A DNA stretch of 64,000 bases from Bradyrhizobium manausense (GCF_018131105.1 NZ_JAFCJI010000001.1:3694001-3758000), one strand, 5' to 3'; positions 33,374 through 42,208 are shown, counted from the stretch's first letter. Notes: generated by a model from the sequence alone, not told the origin. Translations and numbers: made by a program.

Positions 33374-34657
33374 TTACTCCGCCGCGGTCACCGGCGCCTT
33401 GGCGCCCTGGCCATAGCGCTGGTCGATGTAGTCGATCACCAGCGCCTTGAAGTCGGCGGAGATTGTCGGCCCGCGCAGCGTGCGGAACTTCTTGCCGTCG
33501 ACGAAGACGGGCGCGGCCGGCGCTTCGCCGGTGCCCGGCAAGGAGATGCCGATATTGGCGTGCTTGGATTCGCCGGGGCCGTTGACGATGCAGCCCATCA
33601 CCGCGACGTTGAGCTCTTCGACGCCGGGATATTTCGTCTTCCAGTTCGGCATCTCGTCGCGGATGAAACCCTGGATCGAGCTTGCCAGCTCCTGGAACGT
33701 GGTCGAGGTGGTGCGGCCGCAGCCGGGGCACGCCGCAACCAGCGGCACGAAGGTGCGGAAGCCCATGGTCTGCAGCAGCTCCTGGCCGACCTGCACCTCA
33801 CGGGTGCGGTCGCCGCCGGGCTCCGGCGTCAGCGAGATACGGATCGTGTCGCCGATACCCTGCTGCAGCAGGATGCCGAGTGCGGCGGACGAAGCAACGA
33901 TGCCCTTGGTGCCCATGCCGGCCTCGGTGAGGCCGAGATGGATGGCGTAGTCGGAACGGCTGGCGAGATCCTGATAGACCGCGATCAGATCCTGCACCGC
34001 CGACACCTTTGCGGAGAGGATGATGCGATCCCTGGGCATGCCGAGCTCTTCGGCGCGCGCGGCCGAAAGCAGCGCCGACTGCACCATGGCCTCGCGCGTC
34101 ACCACGCGGACGTCGCGCGGATTGGCGGACGCGGCGTTCTCGTCCATCAGCCTGGTCAGCAGTTCCTGGTCGAGCGAGCCCCAATTGGCGCCGATGCGCA
34201 CGGGCTTGCTGTTCTTGTTGGCGATCTCGATGATGTCGCCGAACTGGGTGTCGCGCTTGTCCTTGAAGCCGACATTGCCGGGATTGATGCGGTACTTGGC
34301 GAGCGCCTCGGCGCAGGCCGGATAGGCCGCGAGCAGCTTGTGGCCGATATAGTGGAAGTCGCCGATCAAGGGCGTGGTGATGCCGCGCTTGGCAAGGCCG
34401 TCGCGGATGTGCGGGACGGCGGCCGCGGCTTCCTCGCGATCCACGGTGATGCGGACCATTTCGGAGCCGGCGCGCGCGAGCGCTGCGACCTGGGCAATGG
34501 TGCCGTCGATGTCGGCGGTGTCGGTGTTGGTCATCGACTGCACGACGATCGGCGCGCCGCCGCCGACGGCAACGTTGCCGACCTTGACCTGGGTGGTCTG
34601 GTGCCGGGGCGCGGGGCCTGCGATGTCGGAATCGATGGTGTTTTCGAGCTTGTTCAT
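33374..34657 (-). CDS. ispG: 4-Hydroxy-3-methylbut-2-en-1-yl diphosphate synthase (flavodoxin)
   Basis: A 427-residue iron-sulfur enzyme of the MEP isoprenoid pathway. It reductively opens methylerythritol cyclodiphosphate to HMBPP. The N-terminal TIM barrel has VQSMTNTDT and VRITVDREE. The C-terminal part carries the [4Fe-4S] cysteines in ACPGCGRT and VMGCIVNGPGESK. ATG 34657 is preferred to an in-frame TTG nine bases earlier. It follows the DMT transporter by 12 bases and is probably co-transcribed with it and zur, ending at the terminator at 33313-33351. Its product feeds ispA at 23869. Confidence 0.97.
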   Translation of the reverse strand: MNKLENTIDSDIAGPAPRHQTTQVKVGNVAVGGGAPIVVQSMTNTDTADIDGTIAQVAALARAGSEMVRITVDREEAAAAVPHIRDGLAKRGITTPLIGDFHYIGHKLLAAYPACAEALAKYRINPGNVGFKDKRDTQFGDIIEIANKNSKPVRIGANWGSLDQELLTRLMDENAASANPRDVRVVTREAMVQSALLSAARAEELGMPRDRIILSAKVSAVQDLIAVYQDLASRSDYAIHLGLTEAGMGTKGIVASSAALGILLQQGIGDTIRISLTPEPGGDRTREVQVGQELLQTMGFRTFVPLVAACPGCGRTTSTTFQELASSIQGFIRDEMPNWKTKYPGVEELNVAVMGCIVNGPGESKHANIGISLPGTGEAPAAPVFVDGKKFRTLRGPTISADFKALVIDYIDQRYGQGAKAPVTAAE

Positions 34658-34669
34658 GGGGTCCAAATA

Positions 34670-35623
34670 TCAGGTTTTGGTGACGTTCAGCAATGCATCG
34701 CTAGGCGCCGCAGCGACTTGGCTCGGACGGTTAACGAGAAAAAGCCCAGCAATTACAAGGACGGCTGCCGCCCCGAAGGCCAGACTTAGCGTGTCGTGCA
34801 TGATGAAATAGCTACCCACCACGCCAAACAAAGGGGTGATGAAGGTAAAAGCCGACAATTTGCTGGCCGAATAGGCCTTCACCAGCGCGAACCAAAGCGT
34901 GAACGTGGTTCCGACCACCCAGATCGCCTGGAACGCCAGGAGGCCGATCGAGAGCGGCGACGGCGTGTGGGTGATGGATTCCCCGGACAGCCAGGCGGCC
35001 GCACCCAGGATCGGGATCGAGATCGCGACCTGGTAGCCGAGCGCCTTCTCGGGCGCAGCGAAGCGCAGCCGCGTCCCCTTGGCGACCAGCGTGGTCGCGG
35101 CCCAGAGCGATGCGCCGAGCACGATCAGCAAATCGCCGAGCAGGACGTGCGAATCCACATTGGCCTGCGGGACGCCGATCGCGAGCGCGACGCCGGCAAA
35201 GCTCACAGCCAGTCCCAGCCATTGCGTGCCGCCGAGCCGCTCGCCGAGCATCTGGTAGGAGCCGAGCGCAACGAAGAAAGGCGCGGTGTAAAGGAACACG
35301 ACCGCGCGGGAGGCCGAGGTCAGGCGCAGGCCCTGGAAGATCAGCACGAACTCGATGCCGAACATCAGCCCGGCGATCAGGCCGGGCTTCCACGTGTCGT
35401 CATTCTCGAAGAATTTGACGCCGCGAAACGTGCCGATCAGGAACAGCACCGGCAGCGCGCCCATCGAACGGATCATCGCCTGCAGCATCGGCGGCACATC
35501 CGGCAGCACCAGCTTCACCGCGATCTGGTTGAAACCCCAGGTCAGGCACAGCATGAGCATCAGGGCGATGGCGCCGGCGCTGAGGGGACGCGCAGCGGAC
35601 TGAATGGCTTGAGGTGAGGACAT
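34670..35623 (-). CDS. DMT superfamily (EamA) transporter
   Basis: A 317-residue inner-membrane protein with about ten transmembrane helices in two EamA repeats (first LCLTWGFNQIAVKL; second LLIVLGASLWAATTLVAKG). Drug/metabolite transporters of this type export amino acids, nucleosides or other small molecules; the substrate is not evident. ATG 35623 has AGGAAG at the right distance, so the longer N terminus is unlikely. It lies 35 bases after zur and 12 bases before ispG. Its place in a Zur operon raises metal or zincophore-related transport as a possibility, without direct evidence. Confidence 0.87.
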   Translation of the reverse strand: MSSPQAIQSAARPLSAGAIALMLMLCLTWGFNQIAVKLVLPDVPPMLQAMIRSMGALPVLFLIGTFRGVKFFENDDTWKPGLIAGLMFGIEFVLIFQGLRLTSASRAVVFLYTAPFFVALGSYQMLGERLGGTQWLGLAVSFAGVALAIGVPQANVDSHVLLGDLLIVLGASLWAATTLVAKGTRLRFAAPEKALGYQVAISIPILGAAAWLSGESITHTPSPLSIGLLAFQAIWVVGTTFTLWFALVKAYSASKLSAFTFITPLFGVVGSYFIMHDTLSLAFGAAAVLVIAGLFLVNRPSQVAAAPSDALLNVTKT

Positions 35624-35658
35624 GTCTTCCTGAGGTCCGGCTTTGCGCCGTTGTTGCT

Positions 35659-36153
35659 TTAGGACGTTTTCTGACAATGGGTGCAGACGCCCGTGATCTC
35701 GACCACGGACAATTTCGGCGCGAAACCGGACGCGCGCGCCGCGGCGCTGAGCTCCCTGGCAAAGGACCCTGACGGGATCTCGCCGACGAGACCACAGCGC
35801 TCGCAGATCAGAAACGCCACCGCAGAGGTCGCGTCGTGGTCATGGGCGGCGCAGGCGAGATAGGCGTTGCGGCTTTCGATGCGGTGCACGAGGCCGTTCG
35901 CCATCAGGAAATCGAGAGCGCGGTAGACCGTGATCGGCGCCGGCCGCGGCATCGATTTGGCGAGTTCGTCGATCACCTCATAGGCGCCGAGCGGTCGATG
36001 GCTGGAGAGCAAGGCTCCCAGCACCTGGCGGCGGATCGGCGTGAATTTCTGCGCACGAGCCTCGCAAACCGCTTCCGCATGCGCCAGCGCGTCCGCGGTG
36101 CAGCGGCCGTGATCATGGTCGGGCGTCGGAAATGCCGGCTTTGCAAGGGTCAT
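35659..36153 (-). CDS. zur: Fur-family regulator, probably Zur (zinc uptake regulator)
   Basis: A 164-residue Fur-superfamily repressor. The N terminus has a short His/Asp cluster (DHDHGRC). The winged-helix domain includes SSHRPLGAYEVIDELA and PITVYRALDFLMANGLVHR. The dimerisation domain has the structural zinc cysteines in ICERCGLVGE and GVCTHC near the C terminus. The pattern ALDFLMANGLVHRIESRNAYLAC is split here as ALDFLMANGLVH and SRNAYLAC, and it matches Zur better than Fur, Mur, Irr or PerR. It is the first gene of a unit with the DMT transporter and ispG and is divergent from marR. Confidence 0.85.
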   Translation of the reverse strand: MTLAKPAFPTPDHDHGRCTADALAHAEAVCEARAQKFTPIRRQVLGALLSSHRPLGAYEVIDELAKSMPRPAPITVYRALDFLMANGLVHRIESRNAYLACAAHDHDATSAVAFLICERCGLVGEIPSGSFARELSAAARASGFAPKLSVVEITGVCTHCQKTS

Positions 36154-36266
36154 TTGGCCCGCCTTCTAGCATTTCGGCCGGGGAACCCAAAGCACGACCG
36201 CCATTGCGTCGGTCAGCCATGCTTTTGCTGCGGGACAGCATCGCATTAACCCGCCATGAAATAATC

Positions 36267-36295
36267 ATAAGCTTGCTTATTATAAACAAGCTTAT
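36267..36295 (+). promoter_or_regulatory. Palindromic operator upstream of marR-emrAB
   Basis: The perfect 9-bp inverted repeat ATAAGCTTG (36267-36275) and CAAGCTTAT (36287-36295), with an 11-base spacer containing TTATTATAAA, ends 15 bases before the marR ATG. Such AT-rich palindromes over the promoter are typical autoregulatory sites of MarR-family repressors of efflux operons. Its alternative owner is the divergent zur gene, but it is far closer to marR. Confidence 0.75.
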
Positions 36296-36309
36296 TGGAG
36301 ACCAAGCTC

Positions 36310-36792
36310 ATGACCCGCGGGTCTGTCGACCATAACTTCCTGTTCACGCTCGGCGAACTCTACCGCCTGTTGCGCGTCTATGCCGACAAGGAAGCCTCCC
36401 GCTTCGGCATCACCCGGGCGCAATGGGCCGTGCTGTCCAAGGTCGAGCGCAGCGAGGGCATGAAGCAGTCGGAACTCGCCGAGTTGCTGGAGATGCAGCC
36501 GATCACCCTGACGCGGCTGATTGACAAGCTCTGCGACAGCGACTGGATCGAGCGCCGCAGCGACGCCACCGACCGCCGCGTCAAGCGCCTCTATCTCAAG
36601 AAGGCCGGCCGCGCGCTGCTCGGCAAGATGAGCGGCCTGAAATCCGAACTCACGGCGAACGCGCTCGACGGCATCAGCCCGGCGGACGCCCACCGTCTCC
36701 TCACCCAACTCGAAACCATCAAAGAAAACGTGCGCAACGCGATCCAGACCGCCGGCGCGGAACAAGCACGTAAGGAGCAGCGCTATGGCTGA
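36310..36792 (+). CDS. MarR-family transcriptional regulator of the efflux operon
   Basis: A 160-residue winged-helix protein. The recognition region is MKQSELAELLEMQPITLTRL, and the wing is ERRSDATDRRVKRLYL. Dimerisation helices sit at both ends. It probably represses itself and the emrA-emrB genes and is released by a phenolic or hydrophobic ligand, as is usual for MarR. ATG 36310 has GGAG upstream; the TTG at 36295 would overlap the operator. The last 8 bases overlap emrA, giving tight coupling. The palindrome at 36267-36295 is the likely binding site. Confidence 0.9.
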   Translation: MTRGSVDHNFLFTLGELYRLLRVYADKEASRFGITRAQWAVLSKVERSEGMKQSELAELLEMQPITLTRLIDKLCDSDWIERRSDATDRRVKRLYLKKAGRALLGKMSGLKSELTANALDGISPADAHRLLTQLETIKENVRNAIQTAGAEQARKEQRYG

Positions 36793-37948
36793 ACAAGTCC
36801 TCAAATTCCAGCCCGAGCAGAAGATCGACAACGGCAAGCCGACCAAGAAGGTCGGCACCAATCCGCGCCGTCGCTTCATTGCCGGCCTGCGCCGCTACCG
36901 CCGCTTCCTGCTGATGGTGGTGCTGCCGATCGTCGCGATCGCCGTCGGCCTGACGCTCTATCTCAATGGCGGCCGCTATGTCGGCACTGACGACGCCTAT
37001 GTCGGCGCACAGAAGGTGCTGGTGACGCCCGACATCTCCGGCAAGATCCAGAAGGTCGTCGTCAAGGAGGGGCAACTCGTCAAGCAGGGCGACGAGCTGT
37101 TCGAGATCGATCCCGTGCCGTTCCAGCTCGCGGTCGACGACGCCAAGGCCCAGCTCATGCAGGCCAAGACGACCTATGACAACCTTCGCGCCAACATCAA
37201 GATCTACGGCCAGATGGCGGACCTTGCCCAACAGGGCATGGACCTGAAGCAGCGCGACGTCGAACGCAAGCAGGCGCTGGTGAACAATAAATACGGCTCG
37301 CAGCTCGACCTCGATAACGCCTCGACGGCCTTTGTCACCGCCGGCGCGCAGGCGCAATTCGTCAAGCAGCAGCTTTCCAACGCCAAGACGCAGTTGCTCG
37401 GCAATCCCGACCTGCCGCTGGAAGAGTTTCCGCCATATGCGCAGGCCAAGGCCAAGCTCGACACCGCGGAGCGCAATCTCGACCACACCGTGCTGCGCGC
37501 CCCGATGGGCGGCGTCGCGACCCAGGTCGAGCAGATCCAGCTCGGCCGTTTCGTCACCGCCGGCATGCCGGTGTTTTCCATCATCGACGTCGCCCATCCC
37601 TGGGTCGACGCCAATCCGAAGGAGAGCGACCTCACTCACGTCACCGAAGGTCAGCCCGTCACGCTCGAGGTCGATGCGTTCCCGGACCACGTCTTCAAGG
37701 GCAAGATCGGCTCGCTTTCGCCCGGCACCGGCGCGCAATTCGCGATCCTGCCGCCGCAGAATGCCACCGGCAACTTCGTCAAGGTGGTGCAGCGCGTGCC
37801 TGTCCGGATCTATTTCGACGAGAGCGACACATACGTGAAGAAGCTGAAGGCCGGCATGAGCGTCTATGCCACCATCGACACCGGCCACAAGCGCTCGCTC
37901 GCCGGCCTGCTCGGCCTGTCGGCGACTGCAAATCAGGACAAGGACTAG
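36785..37948 (+). CDS. emrA: HlyD/EmrA-type membrane fusion protein
   Basis: A 387-residue periplasmic adaptor with one N-terminal membrane helix (FLLMVVLPIVAIAVGLTLYL, about residues 41-60). A lipoyl/barrel-sandwich half-motif (VTPDISGKIQKVVVKEGQLV) and a coiled-coil hairpin (about 120-205) follow. The second lipoyl half and beta-barrel come next (VLRAPMGGVATQV and GMPVFSIID). It links the EmrB pump to an outer-membrane channel of TolC type. It starts inside the end of marR (8-base overlap) and is followed by emrB after four bases. No tolC homolog is in the window. Confidence 0.92.
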   Translation: MAEQVLKFQPEQKIDNGKPTKKVGTNPRRRFIAGLRRYRRFLLMVVLPIVAIAVGLTLYLNGGRYVGTDDAYVGAQKVLVTPDISGKIQKVVVKEGQLVKQGDELFEIDPVPFQLAVDDAKAQLMQAKTTYDNLRANIKIYGQMADLAQQGMDLKQRDVERKQALVNNKYGSQLDLDNASTAFVTAGAQAQFVKQQLSNAKTQLLGNPDLPLEEFPPYAQAKAKLDTAERNLDHTVLRAPMGGVATQVEQIQLGRFVTAGMPVFSIIDVAHPWVDANPKESDLTHVTEGQPVTLEVDAFPDHVFKGKIGSLSPGTGAQFAILPPQNATGNFVKVVQRVPVRIYFDESDTYVKKLKAGMSVYATIDTGHKRSLAGLLGLSATANQDKD

Positions 37949-37952
37949 GCTC

Positions 37953-39509
37953 ATGTCCGGCCCCAATGCCAGCCTGATGGTTCCCGGCCTGCGCCGGAAC
38001 ATGGTGACGATCTGCGCCATGACGGCGACCATCATGCAGGCGCTGGACACCACGATCGCCAACGTTGCGCTGCCCTACATGCAGGGCACGCTGTCGGCGT
38101 CGCAGGACCAGATCAACTGGGTGCTGACCTCCTACATCGTCGCCGCCGCGATCATGACGGCGCCGGTGGGCTGGATCTCCAACCGCTACGGCCGCAAGCG
38201 CATCTTCATTATCTGCGCAGGCGGTTTCACCTTTGCATCCGTGCTGTGCGGACTTGCGCAGGACATCAACCAGATGGTGCTGTTCCGCCTGCTGCAGGGC
38301 GTGTTCGGCGCCGCCCTGGTGCCGCTGTCGCAGTCGGTCATGCTCGACTATTACACGCTCCAGGAACGCGCCACCGCCATGTCGATCTGGGGCATGGGCG
38401 TGATGATGGGCCCGATCATGGGACCGTCACTCGGCGCCTGGCTGACAGAGACCTATTCCTGGCACTGGGTGTTCTTCGTCAATCTGCCGTTCGGCATCAT
38501 CACCGTGCTCGGGCTCGCCGTCTTCATGGACGAGACCGACAAGAATCTCAGCCTGAAGTTCGACTGGTTCGGCTTCGGCGCGCTGGCGATCGCGATCGGC
38601 GCACTTCAGCTTGCGCTCGACCGCGGCGAGCAGCTCGACTGGTTCGAATCGGCCGAGATCGTGACTGAGTTCATCATCTCCGGGATCGCCTTCTATTACT
38701 TCTTCGTACACTCCTTCACGACCTCGCGCCCCTTCATCCAGTTCGCGCTGTTCCGGGATCGCAATTTTCTCACCGGCTGCATCTTCATGACGGTGATGGG
38801 TCTCGTGCTGTACTCGACCATGGCGCTGGCCTCGCCATACCTGCAAAATGTCATCGGCTATCCGATCATGACCGCCGGCGGCCTGCTCGCCAGCCGCGGC
38901 TTCGGCACCTTCTTCGCCATGATGATGGTCGGCCGCATCATGCGCTACATCGAAGCGCGCACGCTGATCATCTGCGGTCTGTCGCTCACGGCGGCCTCGC
39001 TGTTCCAGATGACCGGGTGGACCGACCAGACCCAGGTGCCGGAGATCGTCGTCGTCAGCGTGATCCAGGGCTTCGGCTTCGGCCTCGTCTTCGTGCCGCT
39101 CTCGACGGTGGCGTTCCTGACGCTGCCGAACCATCTGCGCACCGACGGCACCTCGATGCTGACGCTGCTCCGCAACGTCGCGAGCTCGGTCGGCATCTCC
39201 ATCGTGATCGCCCAGCTGACCCAGGGCACCCGCAGGACCTATGCGATCCTCTCCGAGCACATCAACCCGTTCAACCATGCGCTCCAGATGCCAGACGTCA
39301 GCGGCCTGCTGAACCTTTCCACCGATGCCGGCCGCGCCATGGCCGACCGTTTGGTCAGCATACAGGCGCAAATCATCGCATTCGCACACGACTACCAGGT
39401 CATCATGTTCTTCATCCTCTGCACCATTCCGCTGGCGCTGATGATCGGCTCGACCAAGGCGTCGCTGCGCAAGCAGGCAGCGGGGCCGGAACATGCGGTG
39501 ATGGAGTAG
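37953..39509 (+). CDS. emrB: DHA2-family MFS multidrug efflux pump (EmrB-type)
   Basis: A 518-residue proton-driven exporter with 14 predicted transmembrane helices. Family motifs include LDTTIANVALPYMQG in helix 1, WVLTSYIVAAAI, and the loop motif GWISNRYGRKRIF between helices 2 and 3. The EmrB/QacA signature MGVMMGPIMGPSLGAWL is present. It pairs with the preceding emrA (gap four bases) and is probably controlled by the upstream MarR protein. Likely substrates are hydrophobic drugs, uncouplers or plant phenolics; the specificity cannot be read from the sequence. ATG 37953 is set by the operon spacing. Confidence 0.92.
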   Translation: MSGPNASLMVPGLRRNMVTICAMTATIMQALDTTIANVALPYMQGTLSASQDQINWVLTSYIVAAAIMTAPVGWISNRYGRKRIFIICAGGFTFASVLCGLAQDINQMVLFRLLQGVFGAALVPLSQSVMLDYYTLQERATAMSIWGMGVMMGPIMGPSLGAWLTETYSWHWVFFVNLPFGIITVLGLAVFMDETDKNLSLKFDWFGFGALAIAIGALQLALDRGEQLDWFESAEIVTEFIISGIAFYYFFVHSFTTSRPFIQFALFRDRNFLTGCIFMTVMGLVLYSTMALASPYLQNVIGYPIMTAGGLLASRGFGTFFAMMMVGRIMRYIEARTLIICGLSLTAASLFQMTGWTDQTQVPEIVVVSVIQGFGFGLVFVPLSTVAFLTLPNHLRTDGTSMLTLLRNVASSVGISIVIAQLTQGTRRTYAILSEHINPFNHALQMPDVSGLLNLSTDAGRAMADRLVSIQAQIIAFAHDYQVIMFFILCTIPLALMIGSTKASLRKQAAGPEHAVME

Positions 39510-39580
39510 TTGCTGTCGTCCCGGCACAAATTCCGTCGTCGTCCTGGACAAGCGAATCGCAGATCCAGGGCGACACTGAA

Positions 39581-40642
39581 CTACAACAACTCCTCGCAGC
39601 CCAGATCCTCGACCGCCATCATCACCCGTTCAAGATTATTCCACCAGATCACCGGCGGGATGTTGATGGCCCATTGCCAGACCGGCTTGGTGATGTGCCA
39701 GAGCACCGACCATCGATAGTCGCGATCGAGCGCGCCGCGCGTGTATCCGGTGATGCCGCCGGCGAGCAACGTGTCGTGGTAGAGATTGAGCAGGGAGCGT
39801 TCAAGCGCCTGCCTCCGCTCGGGATACCATTGCATCGCCATCATATAGGCGAGGTCGTTGGTCGGGACATTGACGTCCCACAGGTCGAAATCGAAGATGC
39901 GCACGGTATCGGCAGTGCCGGCGCGGGGCAGCAGGAAATTCCAGGTATGAGCATCACCATGGGTGACGCTGAGATGACGGCGCGAATGGTATCGCTCGGA
40001 CAGGCGTGCCGATTGGTCGATGAGCCGACGAAAGAGAATGCGTCGTTCCTCGCTGAGGCGGTCGCCGAGCAGATCGGCGAACCGGTCGTAATGGCCGGCA
40101 AAAGTCTCCATGTGCTGCGCGCTGTCTTCAGGGCTTGCCCAGGTGCCGATGGTGTCGCCGAGATCGGGGTGGTCCCACCAGGCCGCATGCCAACGCGCGA
40201 GCGTGGTGACGATCGCGAATGTCTGCTCGCGGGACGGCGGCAACGGCCAATGAGTCGCGATCTCATGACTGTCGGTGAGGTCCTCGAGCAGGAGATGCCA
40301 ATTGGGCGCCTCCTCGTCGAAACGTCCGTCGAAACAGCGCGGCACCAACCCCCGCGGCATGTTCGGTGCCAGCTTCGCGTAGAAGGTCACCTCGTGCCGG
40401 CCGCCATTGGCGAGCGTCTTGGCAAAGTCGGCATGCGGCGTCTTGAAGATCAGCGATTGCGGCGCGCCAGAGGATTCGCCGACATAGCGCAGGCCGAGCC
40501 TGACGATGTGCGACACGACGGTATCGCGCTCGTGCAGCACCTTCACCTCGCGCACCGCACCGGCGTCCAGCGCGCCGGCCTTGCGCAGCGCAGCCGTGAG
40601 GTAACCGGGCTCAGCGACCGCCGGCAGTTGTGAGGTTGTCAT
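39581..40642 (-). CDS. APH/choline-kinase-like phosphotransferase family protein
   Basis: A 353-residue protein of the aminoglycoside-phosphotransferase/EcKinase fold. The catalytic loop is SVTHGDAHTWNFL (Asp and Asn) and the metal-binding loop is IFDFDLWDV. The N-lobe contains the ATP-binding Lys (SLIFKTPHAD). The family covers small-molecule kinases for drugs, sugars, choline or ecdysteroids; most environmental members are uncharacterised, so resistance should not be assumed. ATG 40642 is chosen because frames upstream run into a palindromic repeat. It is convergent with emrB (71-base gap) and lies downstream of pcaG, but is separated from it by the repeat. Confidence 0.82.
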   Translation of the reverse strand: MTTSQLPAVAEPGYLTAALRKAGALDAGAVREVKVLHERDTVVSHIVRLGLRYVGESSGAPQSLIFKTPHADFAKTLANGGRHEVTFYAKLAPNMPRGLVPRCFDGRFDEEAPNWHLLLEDLTDSHEIATHWPLPPSREQTFAIVTTLARWHAAWWDHPDLGDTIGTWASPEDSAQHMETFAGHYDRFADLLGDRLSEERRILFRRLIDQSARLSERYHSRRHLSVTHGDAHTWNFLLPRAGTADTVRIFDFDLWDVNVPTNDLAYMMAMQWYPERRQALERSLLNLYHDTLLAGGITGYTRGALDRDYRWSVLWHITKPVWQWAINIPPVIWWNNLERVMMAVEDLGCEELL

Positions 40643-40710
40643 GAATCGCGCCCCCCGGTGCCGCAGCCATACTGCATGATCACCCGGGCAAGCGCTACAC
40701 CCTCCCGCTC

Positions 40711-40844
40711 GTCGTCCCGGACAAGCGAAGCGCAGATCCGGGACCCATACTCCGCAGCAATGGTCTGGCGAAGATAGGCCATGACCATCTCGCCAAACAA
40801 TGACTGCTGCGGCGTATGGGTCCCGGCTTTCGCCGGGACGACAC
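40711..40844. repeat. Nested palindromic element (GTCGTCCCGG family)
   Basis: About 134 bases between pcaG and the phosphotransferase gene form nested inverted repeats. The outer arms are GTCGTCCCGG/CCGGGACGAC (40711-40720 with 40833-40842). Next come CGGGACCCATAC with GTATGGGTCCCG (40739-40750 and 40814-40825), then CCGCAGCA with TGCTGCGG, and an inner TGGCGA...TCGCCA. The whole could fold into one long hairpin. A partial related copy lies near 39515-39570. Confidence 0.75.
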
Positions 40845-40848
40845 CGGG

Positions 40849-41451
40849 TCACACGTCGAAGAACACCGTCTCGTTGTCGCCCTGCAGGCGCAGGTCGAGC
40901 TTGTAGACGGCCTTGCCGGCTTCGCGCACCGCGGTCAGCGTGGCGCGGCGGTCGGCGGGCACCAGCGCCAGCACGGGATCGGCGGCGTTGCCGGCCTCGT
41001 CGCTGAAATAGATGCGGGTATAGAGATGCCGCAGCATGCCGCGCGCGAAGACCGCGAGAACGATGTGCGGTGCCTGCGGCTTGCCGTCGGGGTCAGGCAC
41101 GACGCCCGGCTTGACGGTGTCGAAGGAATAATTTCCGTCCTTGTCGGTGCCGCAGCGGGCGAAGCCGCGGAAGCTGGCGTTCGGCAATGAACGCTTGTCC
41201 TGCGGATCGGCGTAGCGACCCTGCGCGTCGGCCTGCCAGATCTCCAGCATGGCGTCAGGCACGAGGGCACCGTCGCCGTCGAACACCCGGCCTTCGATGC
41301 GGACGCGGTCGCCGGAAACATCCGGCGTCAGGGTCGAGTTGGTGAACGCGTCGTTCCAGGCGTATTCGCCTGATGGCGTCATGCCGTATTTGAAGAACGG
41401 ACCGACGGTCTGCGACGGCGTGATCCCATCGGGCTTCACAGAATCCTGCAC
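40849..41451 (-). CDS. pcaG: Protocatechuate 3,4-dioxygenase, alpha subunit
   Basis: A 200-residue alpha subunit of the intradiol enzyme that opens protocatechuate to beta-carboxy-cis,cis-muconate in the beta-ketoadipate pathway. It shows the intradiol fold: ITPSQTVGPFFKYGM at the start, the Ig-like core GRVFDGDGALVPDAMLEIWQADAQG (in two halves), and APHIVLAVFARGM. The alpha subunit lacks the iron ligands, which reside in PcaH. The start is GTG 41451, one base after the pcaH stop, so translation is coupled. The length is normal. Confidence 0.96.
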   Translation of the reverse strand: MQDSVKPDGITPSQTVGPFFKYGMTPSGEYAWNDAFTNSTLTPDVSGDRVRIEGRVFDGDGALVPDAMLEIWQADAQGRYADPQDKRSLPNASFRGFARCGTDKDGNYSFDTVKPGVVPDPDGKPQAPHIVLAVFARGMLRHLYTRIYFSDEAGNAADPVLALVPADRRATLTAVREAGKAVYKLDLRLQGDNETVFFDV

Positions 41452-41452
41452 G

Positions 41453-42154
41453 TTACTTGGTCTCCATGGGGGTGGCGTTCTGGCCGCGCAGCACGATGTC
41501 GAAGCGGTAGCACAGCGCCCATTCGGGCTTGGTATTCTCGAGATCGAACGACGAGACCATGCGCATCCGCGCCTTCTCGTCCGGGACCGAGTTGAAAATC
41601 GGATCGAACGGGAACAGCGGGTCGCCCGGGAAATACATCTGCGTCACCAGGCGGGTGACGAAGGAATGACCGAACACAGAGAGATGGATGTGGGCAGGGC
41701 GCCACGCATTGTGGTGATTGCCCCAGGGATAGGCGCCGGGCTTGATGGTGACGAAGCGATAATAGCCGGAGGCGTCGCTCTGGGTGCGGCCCGCGCCGGT
41801 GAAATTGGGATCGAGCGGCGCCGGATGCTGGTCGCGGACGTGGATGTAGCGGCCGCAGGCATTGGCCTGCCATATCTCGACGAGGGAGTCCGGCACGCCG
41901 CGGCCATCCTCGTCGCGGACATGGCCGTGCACGATGATGCGCTCGCCGAGCGGCTCGCCGTTGTGCTGGGTGGTGAGGTCGCTGTCGCCCTCACGCACGG
42001 TCTCATGGCCATAGACCGGGCCGGTCAGTTCCGACAGCGTGTGACGCATCGGGATCAAGGGCTTGTTCGGGGCGCGCTTGATCGAGCTCTTGTATTCGGG
42101 CGACAGCGGCAGCGGGTGCGCCTTGTTGCTGCCTGTGGGATAGATGAAGGTCAT
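41453..42154 (-). CDS. pcaH: Protocatechuate 3,4-dioxygenase, beta subunit
   Basis: A 233-residue iron-bearing subunit. The Fe(III) ligands are Tyr in CGRYIHVRD, Tyr in PGAYPWGNHH, and the two His of RPAHIHLSVFG. With PcaG it forms the (alpha-beta-Fe)n complex that cleaves protocatechuate. ATG 42154 has a strong GGGGAGGAG ribosome site. A perfect TATAAT lies 55-60 bases upstream. pcaG follows immediately. No pcaQ or pcaR regulator is in the window, and pcaB, pcaC, pcaD, pcaI and pcaJ are also absent here. Confidence 0.97.
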   Translation of the reverse strand: MTFIYPTGSNKAHPLPLSPEYKSSIKRAPNKPLIPMRHTLSELTGPVYGHETVREGDSDLTTQHNGEPLGERIIVHGHVRDEDGRGVPDSLVEIWQANACGRYIHVRDQHPAPLDPNFTGAGRTQSDASGYYRFVTIKPGAYPWGNHHNAWRPAHIHLSVFGHSFVTRLVTQMYFPGDPLFPFDPIFNSVPDEKARMRMVSSFDLENTKPEWALCYRFDIVLRGQNATPMETK

Positions 42155-42208
42155 TGCCGAACTCCTCCCCGGCCATCCTGGTGCAGCCGGACAACATTTG
42201 CGCCAATC

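Noticed and set aside
39581..40642. Calling the APH-like protein an aminoglycoside-resistance enzyme.
   Set aside because: The kinase motifs are present, but the family is dominated by uncharacterised small-molecule kinases, and nothing nearby supports resistance.
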